From positions 2,356,001 to 2,420,000 of the forward strand of contig CAJSYZ010000011.1 in assembly GCA_910574455.1 (NCBI GenBank): a stretch of 64,000 nt of DNA. Direction: 5' to 3'. Source of the DNA: Trichaptum fuscoviolaceum. Its lineage: Eukaryota > Basidiomycota > Agaricomycetes > Hymenochaetales > Trichaptaceae. Positions 1 through 10,777 of the stretch are shown here, one piece after another. Below the pieces are notes generated by a model. That model ran no database searches. It saw only the letters and a program-made list of their open reading frames with translations, and had not been told where the DNA came from. The position numbers and the translations under genes are program-made. Position 1 is the stretch's first letter, and every line of letters begins with the position of its first letter.

Positions 1-1127
1 CCTCGGGGGCTGACAGCAACGCCTGGTTGCACCGATATAGCGTGTGAGACAGTGGTCTGGACCTTGTGCAACATCCGTTGCATGAATGATCCCAGATCAG
101 ATTGTAAGGGGTCAGGAACGGGTGGCAGCATGAGGACGAGCTGACCCCAAACTTCGTCATCCACTTCCCTGAGAGGTGCAGCGTTCGGTTGAGGTTCGGG
201 ATTCGGTCGTTCAACATCAGGTACAGGGACATACGTCTCAGGTGGGATTTGGTTTATAGCCATATAGACCAGGGGGTCTGCATCATGATCAGCTTGTTCG
301 TCGGTGTCGACATGACGAAATTCTATGGCCTCGCGAAATTCTACCTCGAACCGCCCTGATAACTTGAATGTCCAGCGCTTGCGAATGGAGCTTCTAATCG
401 CGTCGGCGCATTCACAATAAACATCACCAACAGGCCTCTCGTAGTCGGAGGGCATAAGCACCTCCAACTCGGACGGTATTACCCAATCCACACGACAACA
501 GGATCTGACCTCCCGTCTTCCCCCTTCCCGTCTTTATGATATCCAATCTTGCATATATCTATGCATGTCACGGTATGCCTGACGTGAAAGCGATCAAAAG
601 CGTCTTCAAATATAGGTAGCAAAACGGGCCATTGCCCGATCAGAGGGCAGTCGTTGTCGAGGACGTTCAAGAACTTTTCTTTTCCCCGATGTTGATGGTC
701 CTCTTTTCGCCGCCGATCATGGTTCGATCTGCCAACTAGAGGAGGGTTGGACCGAATCCCGATATAATACTGACAGGTATAAAAACTCGACTCGGAGTTC
801 AGTGTCGCCACTGGCCTTCTAAATGGCTAATTGAGGTAAATGGGGGATCGGTGACATTCAGCATGGTGAAAATTTCAATTAAACAGCAGTACATACTAGT
901 ACCTGAGCCCGGCCCACCGGCGATGACTTCAAGTCCAAGTTGGATGTGAGATAACAAATTTGAAATTGTAGTATAAGACGCCAAGACATAACTCACTTCC
1001 AAATTCAAAGAGCTGCCACTTGGCAGCCTGAGGCTGGCATTGACTTGCTGTGCCAGTGAGCCGCCGGGACGACTCGGACGCTTCATCCGGTCTCGGTTGC
1101 CCGGATTCATCGTATTGTGAATAAAAG
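1..1127 (-). CDS. Conserved basidiomycete protein of unknown function, 3' end off the left edge
   Basis: I read three exons on the minus strand: about 1127-997, 810-483 and 435 to beyond base 1. The first donor is GTGAGT at 996; the second intron is 436-482. All joins keep frame, and the last exon stays open to the edge. The protein has a CQYYIGIRSNPPLVGRSN-like opening, then KFLNVLDNDCPLIGQWPV, a DPVVVWIG strand, and VEFREAIEFR. From memory this order (a 'GL.a.P.LVaR' start, a 'P.vLWIGv' core, a 'VEVEIRES' strand) matches a widespread mushroom family with no known function. I see no catalytic motif, signal peptide or membrane segment. The 5' end is uncertain: a possible ATG lies at 1274, but its exon does not join in phase. 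The function is unknown. Confidence 0.55.
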
Positions 1128-3005
1128 CTGCAAGAGACAGTCAGTAATAATAAGGGGAATGGGAGAGCAGACAATAGTTGAATGCGGGAAGGATAGTGAC
1201 ACGGGAGGAAAGGACATACTACTTTTCAGATGAATGAGCGAGGACGAGGAGGGCAAAGGGCGAGGACCTGGCATTGAAGCTTCTTCAAGTCATACTTTAT
1301 AGAGTAGTTGCAGCCTGAGTGGCTGCGGTACTAGTATTAGCTATTTTCGTAACGTACCCAGACCAGGCTACTACTAGTAGGCTGAGTAAGTAGTATGTCT
1401 GCGTGTAGTAGACACGCCGCCACAGCACTGCCAGTGAGACATATAAGGAAAGTCGCCTGGCCTTCAAGTCATCCACACACCCAAAGCACAACCGGGCCAG
1501 CACTTACTCAGAACGTTCTGGGCAGAAATCCAGCGACTTCGGCAGCCTGAGCAATGAACCACTCTGGCAATCACTATTCACTGGGTACCGAGCCACGAAG
1601 ACATGGCCGCGAACGGCGAACAAGCCTGAGTGGACGCGAAAGCCGAAATCGCGGCACAATTCTCCGACTCGAGATAGGTTGGACGCCTGAAGCATCCCGA
1701 TGTTGCAGACCGGAAACTCCAATCCTCCTTGCGCTGGAAGACGGAGTGGATCAGATTGAAGAGTGGGAAGAAACTGCGCGCCGTTGACCTCACTGCACCG
1801 TCTCGGGCAGTTTGCAGAATCTGCAAGGATTGGAGCCGGAACGAGTGTGTGATCATCACACAACTCCGGACGGGATACACACCACTCAATACTCACGTGG
1901 CCCGCATATTGTGCACTGACTCTCCTCTCTTTTCAATTGCCAAGTTCCGGATCCGGTCTCCCATTATCTCTTCACGTGCCAGTGTCGATTGCCAGTGTGT
2001 ACGCAGACACCCGCCGACTCGGAGCACTCCAAACGTCACTCAAAAATAAACCCTTCACATTGAGATCAACCCTGGGCAAGGGTACCAGGCATGACCTAGT
2101 CCTGCACTACATCAAGGACAACGCTTTCCCCACCTGTTCCCGGCCATCGCGACTCAATGAACCCGGCTTTTTCTACTTATTCCTCGCTTTTTCTCTCTCT
2201 CCCGCTCAAAGGAAGGGCACTGTGTTCAAGTTCCGGAATTGCGTGAGCCTGAGCCTGACTCGGAGTGCCGGCAATTTGAAAGCTCGGCCCGTTTTTTACT
2301 ACGACTAGTACTATCAGTTTATTTACTAATAGTATACACTCGGAACGCCTCCGACTCGGATTCTCGGATTCTCGAAAGCGGTTCCCCCCATCGACTCGGA
2401 CTTGGAGCACTGTATAAAAACCATCACCAACATATTGTATCAACACTTGAACAATTCCTGTAACTGTATGCACTCCCCTCTGAGAGTCTTTCAAGCAACA
2501 CTTCGCCTCACAATACCGTCATTCGGCATATCTCAATCTGATCATACCCTTTGCACTTTTTCTTGTTTGTTAAAATTATTCTGCGCTTTCAAGTTCTACA
2601 ATTACATTCAAGTTACAGTAGTGTTAAATTACAATGTATTCTAAGTGCGCCATCATCATGATAGGCCCTACTTAAGGGCCTGCGGTCACTATAATGGAAT
2701 AATACATCAAATCAAATTAGTCATGGTGCCACTGCCAGTGGTACTGTGCCAACCCGACTCGGAGTCGGACTCGGCGTGCCACTGCCAGTGTTTTCTAACG
2801 CCGACTCCTCGTCAAGGATAACTTCAAGTTCGGATTTTGGAGGGTACACCGCCATGACCTCATCACAACTTGAATACTAATCATTGAAATCATATTTGAC
2901 ATGCCCTTGCCGTGCTCTCTCAAGGTACAAATTATATAGTCATATATATGCCAACATACTCACAGGCATGCTAACGCCTAGAAATAGGATTTAACTCTAT
3001 TCAAG
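1128..3005. other. Non-coding stretch rich in short palindromic words
   Basis: I could support no gene here. ORFs on both strands between 1504 and 1896 overlap each other and show no family feature. The stretch has many copies of GACTCGGA, CACTGCCAGTG, GCCTGAG and CTTCAAGT words, a TATAAAAA box at 2412, and an inverted repeat AGGCCCT/AGGGCCT at about 2662-2680. It may contain the 3' terminal region of the Plavaka element that begins coding at 3006. Confidence 0.5.
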
Positions 3006-4295
3006 TTATCTGGCTTCGTATAATGTTTCATGCATGTGCATATCAGCGAATCTGTTAACATAAAACTTATCGTAAAAGTCCAAGGAGCCTTCCGGTTCCA
3101 ATGATTTCGGAGGAGATTCATCACCCTTCGGGACCCCAAGGAGGTGAGCTAACCGAAAGATATCCCCTAGAGCTATCACGGTAAACTTCAAACTCTTAGA
3201 GCGGTAGGTGGCTCTGCCACTGGCACTCTGTTGAGGACCACTTGCGACAGATTGAGAGGTAGGGGTCGTGAACTCGTACTCTGGTTTGACTATCCACATA
3301 CTTGTTTTTGGGTCAGGCGAGTCTCCAACGCATTTGTAAAACTGGACGAGAGCACATTCGTGACGTTCCACTTTGTCGGTGAAGGAAAATAGAAGCATAA
3401 CACGGGCAACTCTCATTCCTGCAAATCCCTTTTTGCCGGAGCTAACTCGAACAAGAACTGCATCTCGTCGAGGTTTTCCACGCCAAGAGGGGCTAGACCT
3501 AATCACTTCCCTCATTGCTTGTTCTATGGGAATCGATTCACCATGGTAGGCAAAGAAAGCGGTGGCCGAATGGAAAACTGAAAAGTCATTGCTCATATCC
3601 AGTTCAAAGTGTTCAAATCTGTTGTAGTCCGATTCGGCCATGCCAGCAGAGCACTCTGAATCGGAGTTGTGGTTGCACCTTTCGTACTTGTTGAATAAGT
3701 ACTTTTTTATGAGTTGTCGGAGCTGTCGGAGCTCTGGATGGCCTTTTTTTGCCGCAAGAGCGCTGAGCTGTTTAGGGTACACCTTGCTGGACTCTGTGTG
3801 GACGACAACAAGGAAGTTAGATGTGCAGCATCAGAAAGACGTGTTACTGACGCTGTCTCGAAGCCATTAGCATTAAGCTCAAAGGGTCATTTCTGCCACC
3901 CAAGTGGAACTGGCATTCAGCAAATCCTCTGCCATGAACCGCACCACGCTGTGGCCCATCCGCTAAACCTTCCGAATCGTCCAGATCTGCAATTTCATTT
4001 GGCTCTTGATTGGCCGCAATATCATCGAAGAAGTCCTCTGTATCATTGGCTGCACCTACAAATAGTACGCCATGATGTTGCATTTCCTCTCTTTGATTAC
4101 GGGTCCTCTCAGTGTCATCCGTGACCGTCTCTGATATATTTTTCCGCAAAACGTCTCGCAAGGCTTTCCACGTAGCCTCAGCCAGCGTATCGTCCAGCAG
4201 TCCACGCCTTTTGAAGTCTGCCCTCGACGCAATAAGTTTGCTGAGTCGTTGGTTCGCTGTAATCATCTGACCCAAAGGATCATTTTTGTTTGAAC

Positions 4296-4303
4296 GTCGC
4301 CAT
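4296..4303. repeat. Left 8-bp target-site duplication of the hAT element
   Basis: GTCGCCAT directly precedes the left terminal repeat and recurs exactly after the right one at 7835-7842. An 8-bp duplication is the hallmark of hAT insertion. The perfect match suggests a recent insertion. Confidence 0.9.
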
Positions 4304-7300
4304 TAGTGAATGTCACGGGTTGAGTGAAACCTGTGTACCTGCCACGGGTACCCGCCAAGAAACCCGCGGTTTACAGGTTTACAGGTACAGGTTAACTGTC
4401 TAGGCAAACCTGACAGGTTGGAATCTAAATAATGAAAACCTGCAGGTACCTGTTACTTCTAACAGTGTATTACTAGTAACACATTATTGCTTTTTTGTGT
4501 TCTTAAATTAACTCTCTGGCAGAGCCTTCTTCCATGGCGACACATCTACGTGAGCCACTAGTGCCTGAGCCACCTTGAGCCACTCACTTCATTTTCATTG
4601 CTTTAAAATCCACATCGGATATTCTCATGCATTTCTATATTCTCATCTGCTACAATGGCTGGCTCTCGCACAAAGAAGAAACAAAGAAGAGTTAATGATG
4701 AAGGACTTTCTGACGATGAATTCAATCTTCGGGAGGACCGGGACAAATACAGAGCTGAAGTCTATCAGCATTTCTTGCCAGCAGAAATCCTACGGAATGA
4801 AAAGGGTGAGAAGCAGTTTTTCAAAGACAATGTTAGATATGCATTCAAGTGCAAAAAGTAAGCATAACCTTTCTCATATAATAATCTGTTTTGCTTATTG
4901 CATTGTGATGTTTAGGAACCCTTCCGAAATTGTTGTCCGCCATCGCGGAAATGATTCAACAAGCTGCTTATTAACACATGTCCGAAAATGTGAGCCCGAA
5001 GCCACAATCTCGCGTGACATCATGGAACGCTTTGCATCTGGGTGCACGTACCAGAATGAGGAGTTTCACATACTTTGCTTAAAGTGGATCATTAAAGGAT
5101 GCCGTCCATACTCAATTGTTGAAGACAAAGAGCTCCGAATGATGTTTCAAATGTGCCTCAACAACGTCAAAATTCCTCGACAGAATACAATTTCACGACA
5201 CATCAAAATATTCTACTCCATGTGTTTCAAGAAGGTGGTTTCTACCCTAAGAAACTACAATGGGGCAATTCATATTGGACTTGACGCATGGACTGCTGGC
5301 AATGGCATGCCTTTTTTGGGCATAACACTTCATCGGTGTATAGATGGCACGGTTCTTTCAACTGTTCTCGACTTCATCCACCTCACCGACAATCATACTG
5401 GTTACTATCTAGCCACTGAGGTGCAGAAATGTCTCGAGCGATTTGGACTAGAGTCAAAGCTATGTGCAATTGCGGGTGACAATGCTTCAAACAACGAAAA
5501 GATGATTAGATGTCTGGCACTCAGACTCAGTGGCTGGGGCGGAAAGACAAATCAAGTACGATGCTTGGGACACATATTGAGCCTGGCTATGCAGGTATGC
5601 TTGCGCTAATTTGATATTGAAAGTAGTTTCTAACATACACATATCTCACTCTAGGCCTTCTTAAAGCCATTCACGAGGCGCAGCTCACCTGATAATGGAG
5701 ATCAAAACAAAGACTTGGACACGATCGAAGAACCTAGAGATGAGGTAGACCAAGATGCTATCTCTTGTCACACCACAGATGGAATCAGAAGTGATGGCGA
5801 ATTCTTAAAGGAGGTTGAAGCCGAGCATACAGATAACCTGCAAAATATAGGCTCAGTGAGAGACAAGGAACGGCGAGAGGGAATTAGTATGTTAACTAAG
5901 GTATGTCAAGACATGTTTTACATGCTGAATATGTATCAATAACTCTACTATAGTGTACATCACTTGCAAAAGCCATCAACAAATCGGATGAAAAGAAACG
6001 AGCTTACAAGAACTCGTTCAAGACAGTCCGTGAATCTGAGCCCGAGGCACTCAAGCGTGCAGTTGAAACCCGCTGGAACTCACATGCAAGCGTTATCTTG
6101 CAACAACGCAAATTTCGGGATGTCATTGTACATCTTTGCAGCTCATCAGCAAGCAAGAAGCTCAACCTCGACAAATTTCTACTCACTCCAGTTGAATGGT
6201 CTATTACAGACGACATGGAAGATATTCTAGAGGTATTCAATGCACCACTTGCATGTTCCCTACTATCCTTTCACTTCAAGTTACTCATTCACGTTATCTT
6301 CAGACATTCATTGCAGCAACTCTGTTTGTCTCACAGGATAGTGTTCCTCTGGTATATCTTGTTATACCACTCGTTGACAATATCTACGAGGTCCTCGCAG
6401 ATGCACAAGCGAATGTTGATAAGCACATGCTTGTTCGGCATGCATCAGGATGTGCCCTTGTCGTCTTAGACAAATACAAAGCACTAATTAATGAGTCGGA
6501 CATCTATAAGGTTGCAATGAGTACGTACTACCTATTCTTCACTTGAATAATTCACTTACATCCTTCGAATCCAGTTCTTCATCCACGATACAAGACAGAA
6601 TACTTCAAGCAGAGGAAGTGGCTGGATGCTAGCATTGATAAAGCTATCAATATAGCACGCAAAATTTGGCAAGACCGCTATCGACCTTCAACTGTTGAGG
6701 CCAATGACACTGTATCCTCAAAGATAATCTCGAAGAGACGACTTTTTAAGGACCTCGATGATTTTGACCATTCTTCAGATTCGAGCTCAATTGATGCATT
6801 TGAAATGTATATTGCTTCGCCAGTCATCAAATCTGTCAAGGACCCACTCAAATATTGGGATGCTCAGCAAAAAGCCAATGCAGACGGAGGCCTAGCACAA
6901 TTTGCACTCGATTACTTATCAGCTCCAGGTAAGCTTTGCATCACTCATATTGATCAGAAAATGCTTAAAACTTTCACAGCTTCTTCAATAGATGTTGAAC
7001 GGGCTTTCTCATTAGGAGGAAAAGTAATTACAAAACTACGCAACCGCCTGTCGGAGGAATCAGCCCGAACATCTATTGTGTTGGCATCGTGGCTGGAGTA
7101 CTCAGCCTTCAGCGCTGAGAAGGAAATGAAGCAGAAATTGTCGGAAATGTGGAAACGAAGGAAAAAAGATATAGGTAAGAAAGCAGGGGCACAAACCGCA
7201 GAGATGGACGAGGACGACGATGATATGGATAGTAGTTTGGAGGATAATGACTTGTAACAGAACATACTGATTAAAGCATTCCTTCATGCTGTTCTATGAA

Positions 7301-7834
7301 ATCCATCCTTCAGATAGCACAGTATTGTCCGAGAAGGAGGTTCTTGCCTTCTGGCTGGGTCCGTAGTTTTGTGGCTGCACTTGTCTTCGGCCTCGAAAGT
7401 AAGCTTTTTCTTGTCCTCTATCTTCTGGCGCTCTTTTTCCAGTGACCTTGAAGCATTCCCGAATCTGCCTGCACACACAGAAAGTATTTAATAATAGAGA
7501 ATAGCTTGTATAGCAAGTAGCAACAGCGAGTTTGAAGACCACGGAGACTGAGGCACAGTAGCGACAGCGAGTTTGAAGCCCAAGTGATGTGTTGCCACCG
7601 TGACGGTGCTTTCGTGACAGTGCCACCAACTTGAAGTCACGCCTTTGACTCATTTTATTTCCTAAATAGGGTAGACAGCGCAGATACCCAGGTTGACCGG
7701 AAAACTGCAGGTTACACCTGCGGTCTCCAGGTACCTGTAATTTACAACCTGCAGATTGATTTTTCAAGCTTGAAAACTGAGAACCTGCAGGTTAGGTACC
7801 TGTACCTGCGGGTTTGAACCCGTGACATTCACTA
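4304..7834 (+). mobile_element. Complete hAT DNA transposon (3531 bp)
   Basis: The element has perfect 18-bp terminal inverted repeats, TAGTGAATGTCACGGGTT at 4304-4321 and its complement at 7817-7834, flanked by 8-bp duplications GTCGCCAT. Both subterminal regions carry many AGGTACCTG/CAGGTAC-like words (4340-4460 and 7700-7815), as expected for transposase binding sites in hAT elements. One transposase gene reads on the plus strand. The stretch 7258-7834 is non-coding apart from antisense shadow frames. The element sits inside the coding sequence of the Plavaka transposase. Confidence 0.92.
4655..7257 (+). CDS. hAT family transposase, apparently intact (751 aa)
   Basis: Seven exons join without frameshift or stop: 4655-4857, 4916-5594, 5655-5900, 5954-6232, 6304-6520, 6575-6928 and 6980-7257. 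The N-terminus is lysine-rich and continues into a BED-like zinc-finger region (Cys and His around residues 66-95). The RNase H fold shows the first Asp in GLDAWTAGNG (about D191), the second in AIAGDNASNN (about D256), then QVRCLGHILS with its CxxH. The C-terminus carries the dimerisation block YWDAQQ..LDYLSAP and SSIDVERAFSLGG (about 661 on), followed by an acidic tail. Length and motifs fit an autonomous hAT transposase acting in the nucleus by cut and paste. Activity is inferred from integrity, not shown. Confidence 0.9.
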
Positions 7835-7842
7835 GTCGCCAT
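7817..7842. repeat. Right terminal inverted repeat (7817-7834) and target duplication (7835-7842)
   Basis: AACCCGTGACATTCACTA is the exact complement of the left terminal 18 bases and is followed by GTCGCCAT, the same 8 bases that precede the left end. Confidence 0.9.
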
Positions 7843-10777
7843 GTCTGCTTGACCGCGTAGATGTGTTTGTTTTCTGTTATAGATGAACACAACCCGCTAG
7901 GTGCAGCAAAGAGAGGGATCATTGTAGGATAATGGGTCATGGCATGTTGTCGTGGCAGCGAAAAGTTATCCCGGATGCCCTTCGCTATGAATATTTGCCG
8001 ATATTGATGAAAGTGATCCAGAGAGGCTTTGATCTGATCAAGAGTCGAGGCTGTTATCGTGTACCGACGCACAAGGTAACAGAAGTCCAGAAATGCACTC
8101 AATGCGTGAATTATATCATCGTGCACAATGCCCACAATAGCCGGAAGATATACCTAAGCGGATTGCATCAAATATCAGCAAACCACCGCGTCGAACGAGA
8201 TGAAAAGACCATATACTTTCATAAGTGCCTTTGAATCATTACCTGTCCATTGCTTGAAGCCTCGACCTTCGGGAAATCTGCGAAGACCAGGAAAAGGAGC
8301 AGCGACTCTGATTCTATGCGAAAGTTAGCACTGAGACTCATATTATTCTACTTGTAAGAGAATAGCACCTTTTATCCACAATATCCAGCTCTGTTGTGGT
8401 CAAGCTCTGGCATATCCACTCGACAAGATGATCCTTGAACACGCCTTTGATGATTTGGTGCAGAAGGTCCGGAGAAATGAGATCGCATATATCTGCACGC
8501 GGGAAGTCATTGGTGAAGGGCTACGGGTTATCGTTGTGGTAAGTGCACATCCAATGGAGAATTCGGAACCCTTACCACAATATCTTGGTGGAACCCATAC
8601 TCTTTACGAATTGTTGCTCTACTTATGCTGTTATCATCGACTTGTTCTATCAATCGTTCGTGCAGCTCTTTTGTTCGAGGATTTGTAAAGAATTCCGGAT
8701 TATCTAGGTTCTTGTGAGGTGCTGTGCATCTATAAAGACACATTAAGCCATTTTCTCGGGCTCGGATGCGATGTTGGGGAAGGACGGTACTTACTTGCAG
8801 CACCATCCTGTGCATATTGCGCATAGACTCACCTGTTCCGGATAATCGGCTATATACGAGCCGAGTCCGAGAATCGACCTACGAAAGTGACCATCAGGGC
8901 ACCGGAGAATGGTTCGCTCTTTGTTCATGGACATTGCGCTCTTCAGTGGTCTCAAGATTCTCGATATAGATGAATGAAAGACTTGATGTCGAAAGCGGCG
9001 GAATTCATCCGACTTTTCGTATTGCCGCTCAGCTGCAAAATGTGTCAGAACTAATCAAATATTATGGTATGGTACACACTCTTTGGTATTGCTAGAAATG
9101 CTATAAGCTGGACTGTATTCAATTTCTGTGACCGCCGGGCCTTGTTAGATATATTCCCGATGGAGAGATATAACGGATAGTATTCGTTGTTTCCAGTTCC
9201 GACAGAGACTGTTGTCTTGTTGCTCCCTAAGATTACCGGGACAAACATAGATCCATGGACTGCTTTATCTTCGGCGTAGATCTTATTCTAAGTCAAGGAT
9301 AATCAGTATGTTTCCTGCGAGTTCATGAGTCATGACCTACAGCCTGTTCCCAAGCAAAATTTCCGGACATGTAATTTCTGAACACTCGTTCTTTGTTGTC
9401 ACTGGCATCAGAGTCCTCCTTTGGCTGATATTCACGAAATGGAACACAGTCGAATTCGCTTTCCAAAGCCGGATTATCCACCAAATTACGGATCACTTCC
9501 AAAGGATCCCGATACCATACATCATACTCTTTCCTCTTCCATGACTCGGAGTTCTCGTTTGTTGCCTTTTGGCCATTGTCATTCGTATAGAAGTTACTGA
9601 AGGATTTCCAAGGCACATCACCAACTCTCGTAGCGTCAATGACATTGTACAACTTCTGTGCATCTCCATCGAGCAGCGTACTAGTAATATCCAAATCCGA
9701 GTCCTCGTCAGGCTCTGTCGCGTCGAAATCAGAATATCCGCCAGATTTCGCATTATCCGCGAGGTGGATTAGCTGATATGCCTTCATGATTCCAAGAAGC
9801 TTCGTTATGTTACCAGCAGACATTTGCTCTTCTCGATAGAGAAAATCTGCGAGCTCGAAATCTGCTCGGCACGAATAGGGAAACCAATCATTTGATGTAG
9901 GTTTGTTTCGAGGAACGGGGGGTTCTTCGTCTTTTAAGAAGGTTCCTTCTGCATCGCATGGAGTGGCTGCACGGTGTCTGGTGTCAGAGTACTACAGTAA
10001 ACCAAGGACAATAAACATGGCACGCACCATTCAAGTATCTGTGATACACCTTCAAGTTATCCCCGCTCTCCTCATGATCTCCAATGTCTAAGTCCAAGTC
10101 TTCAGAGGACGCGCTACGGTCATCACTTCCAATGACAGAATGTGACTGAGAATCAGGTCCGCCTACTAGTAGGTCTCGAAGCAGTTCGTCTCGGCCTACT
10201 ATACTGAGCATCGAGATATCTTGTGTAAGCATGGAGATATCGTAATCGTAGGAGTCAGAGCCACTCTCAAGATGACTTTCTGTTGGAAGTTCAGACAACC
10301 TAGGGAGAACTTGAAAAGTTGGAGCTCGTGTGGGTCAACTTGGAATGGGTGAAGAATCATAGTCATGACCACTACCACTGGCAGTAGAACTTGCCATGAA
10401 TGACGTCGGATGAGCTGAATATTCATGTCTTGTTCTTCCAGATTGACTCTTGAACGTCCTACTACAGCCGGGCAAGGTGCATCGAATAGTTGGTGGAAAA
10501 TGAAAGGGATCGTGCTTTTTCCGTGTCGCTGGCATCAACTTGAATGTAGCCTCAGTAGAAGTACTAGTACACGTTTGGGTCTTTGGGTCTCACACCTGAG
10601 CCTCAGCCTGAGGCTGCCAGTGAGCCTGAGTGAACCTGACTCGGAGTTAAAATTAGTCATAGCAGTAGTGGGCGTAAATTTTCAACTTGTCTAAGATAGA
10701 CGCCCCCGCCTCCCTGATCTTGAACTTGCACCTTCGATCCATCTTATCCTCATACAAGACTCAAAACACTGCACAAA

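Larger units (their letters stand above)
3006..10538 (-). pseudogene. Plavaka-type (CACTA-related) transposase, split by a hAT insertion
   Basis: Multi-exon transposase on the minus strand. It starts near 10538 with a C2H2 finger (CTLPGCSRTF..HEYSAH), then YHRYLNG..PCDAEG, FELADFLYREEQMSAG, a DVPWKSF core, ILGSNKTTVSVGTGNNEYYP, CPDGHFRRSILGLGSYIADY, PFTNDFPRADICDLISPDLL, LPRQHAMTHY and GLCSSITENKH. It ends with FYVNRFADMHMHE, stop at 3006. From memory these blocks are diagnostic of basidiomycete Plavaka transposases. The frame is broken between 7842 and 4296 by the hAT element: removing that element plus one target duplication restores an open frame across the site. A TGA at 10335-10337 lies in the frame of the N-terminal exon, but a 66-nt GT-AG intron could remove it. 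As it stands the gene cannot make a full protein. The element ends are not defined. Confidence 0.85.

Noticed and set aside
1504..2049. Overlapping frames of 77-130 codons on both strands
   Set aside because: They contradict each other, show no splice-consistent extension and no family motif; the region is full of short repeated words.
2735..10616. CACTGCCAG at 2735 and its inverse near 10616 as Plavaka termini
   Set aside because: The match is only the short CACTG-type word that is common throughout the spacers, no equal flanking duplication is seen, and the companion gene may extend the element further.
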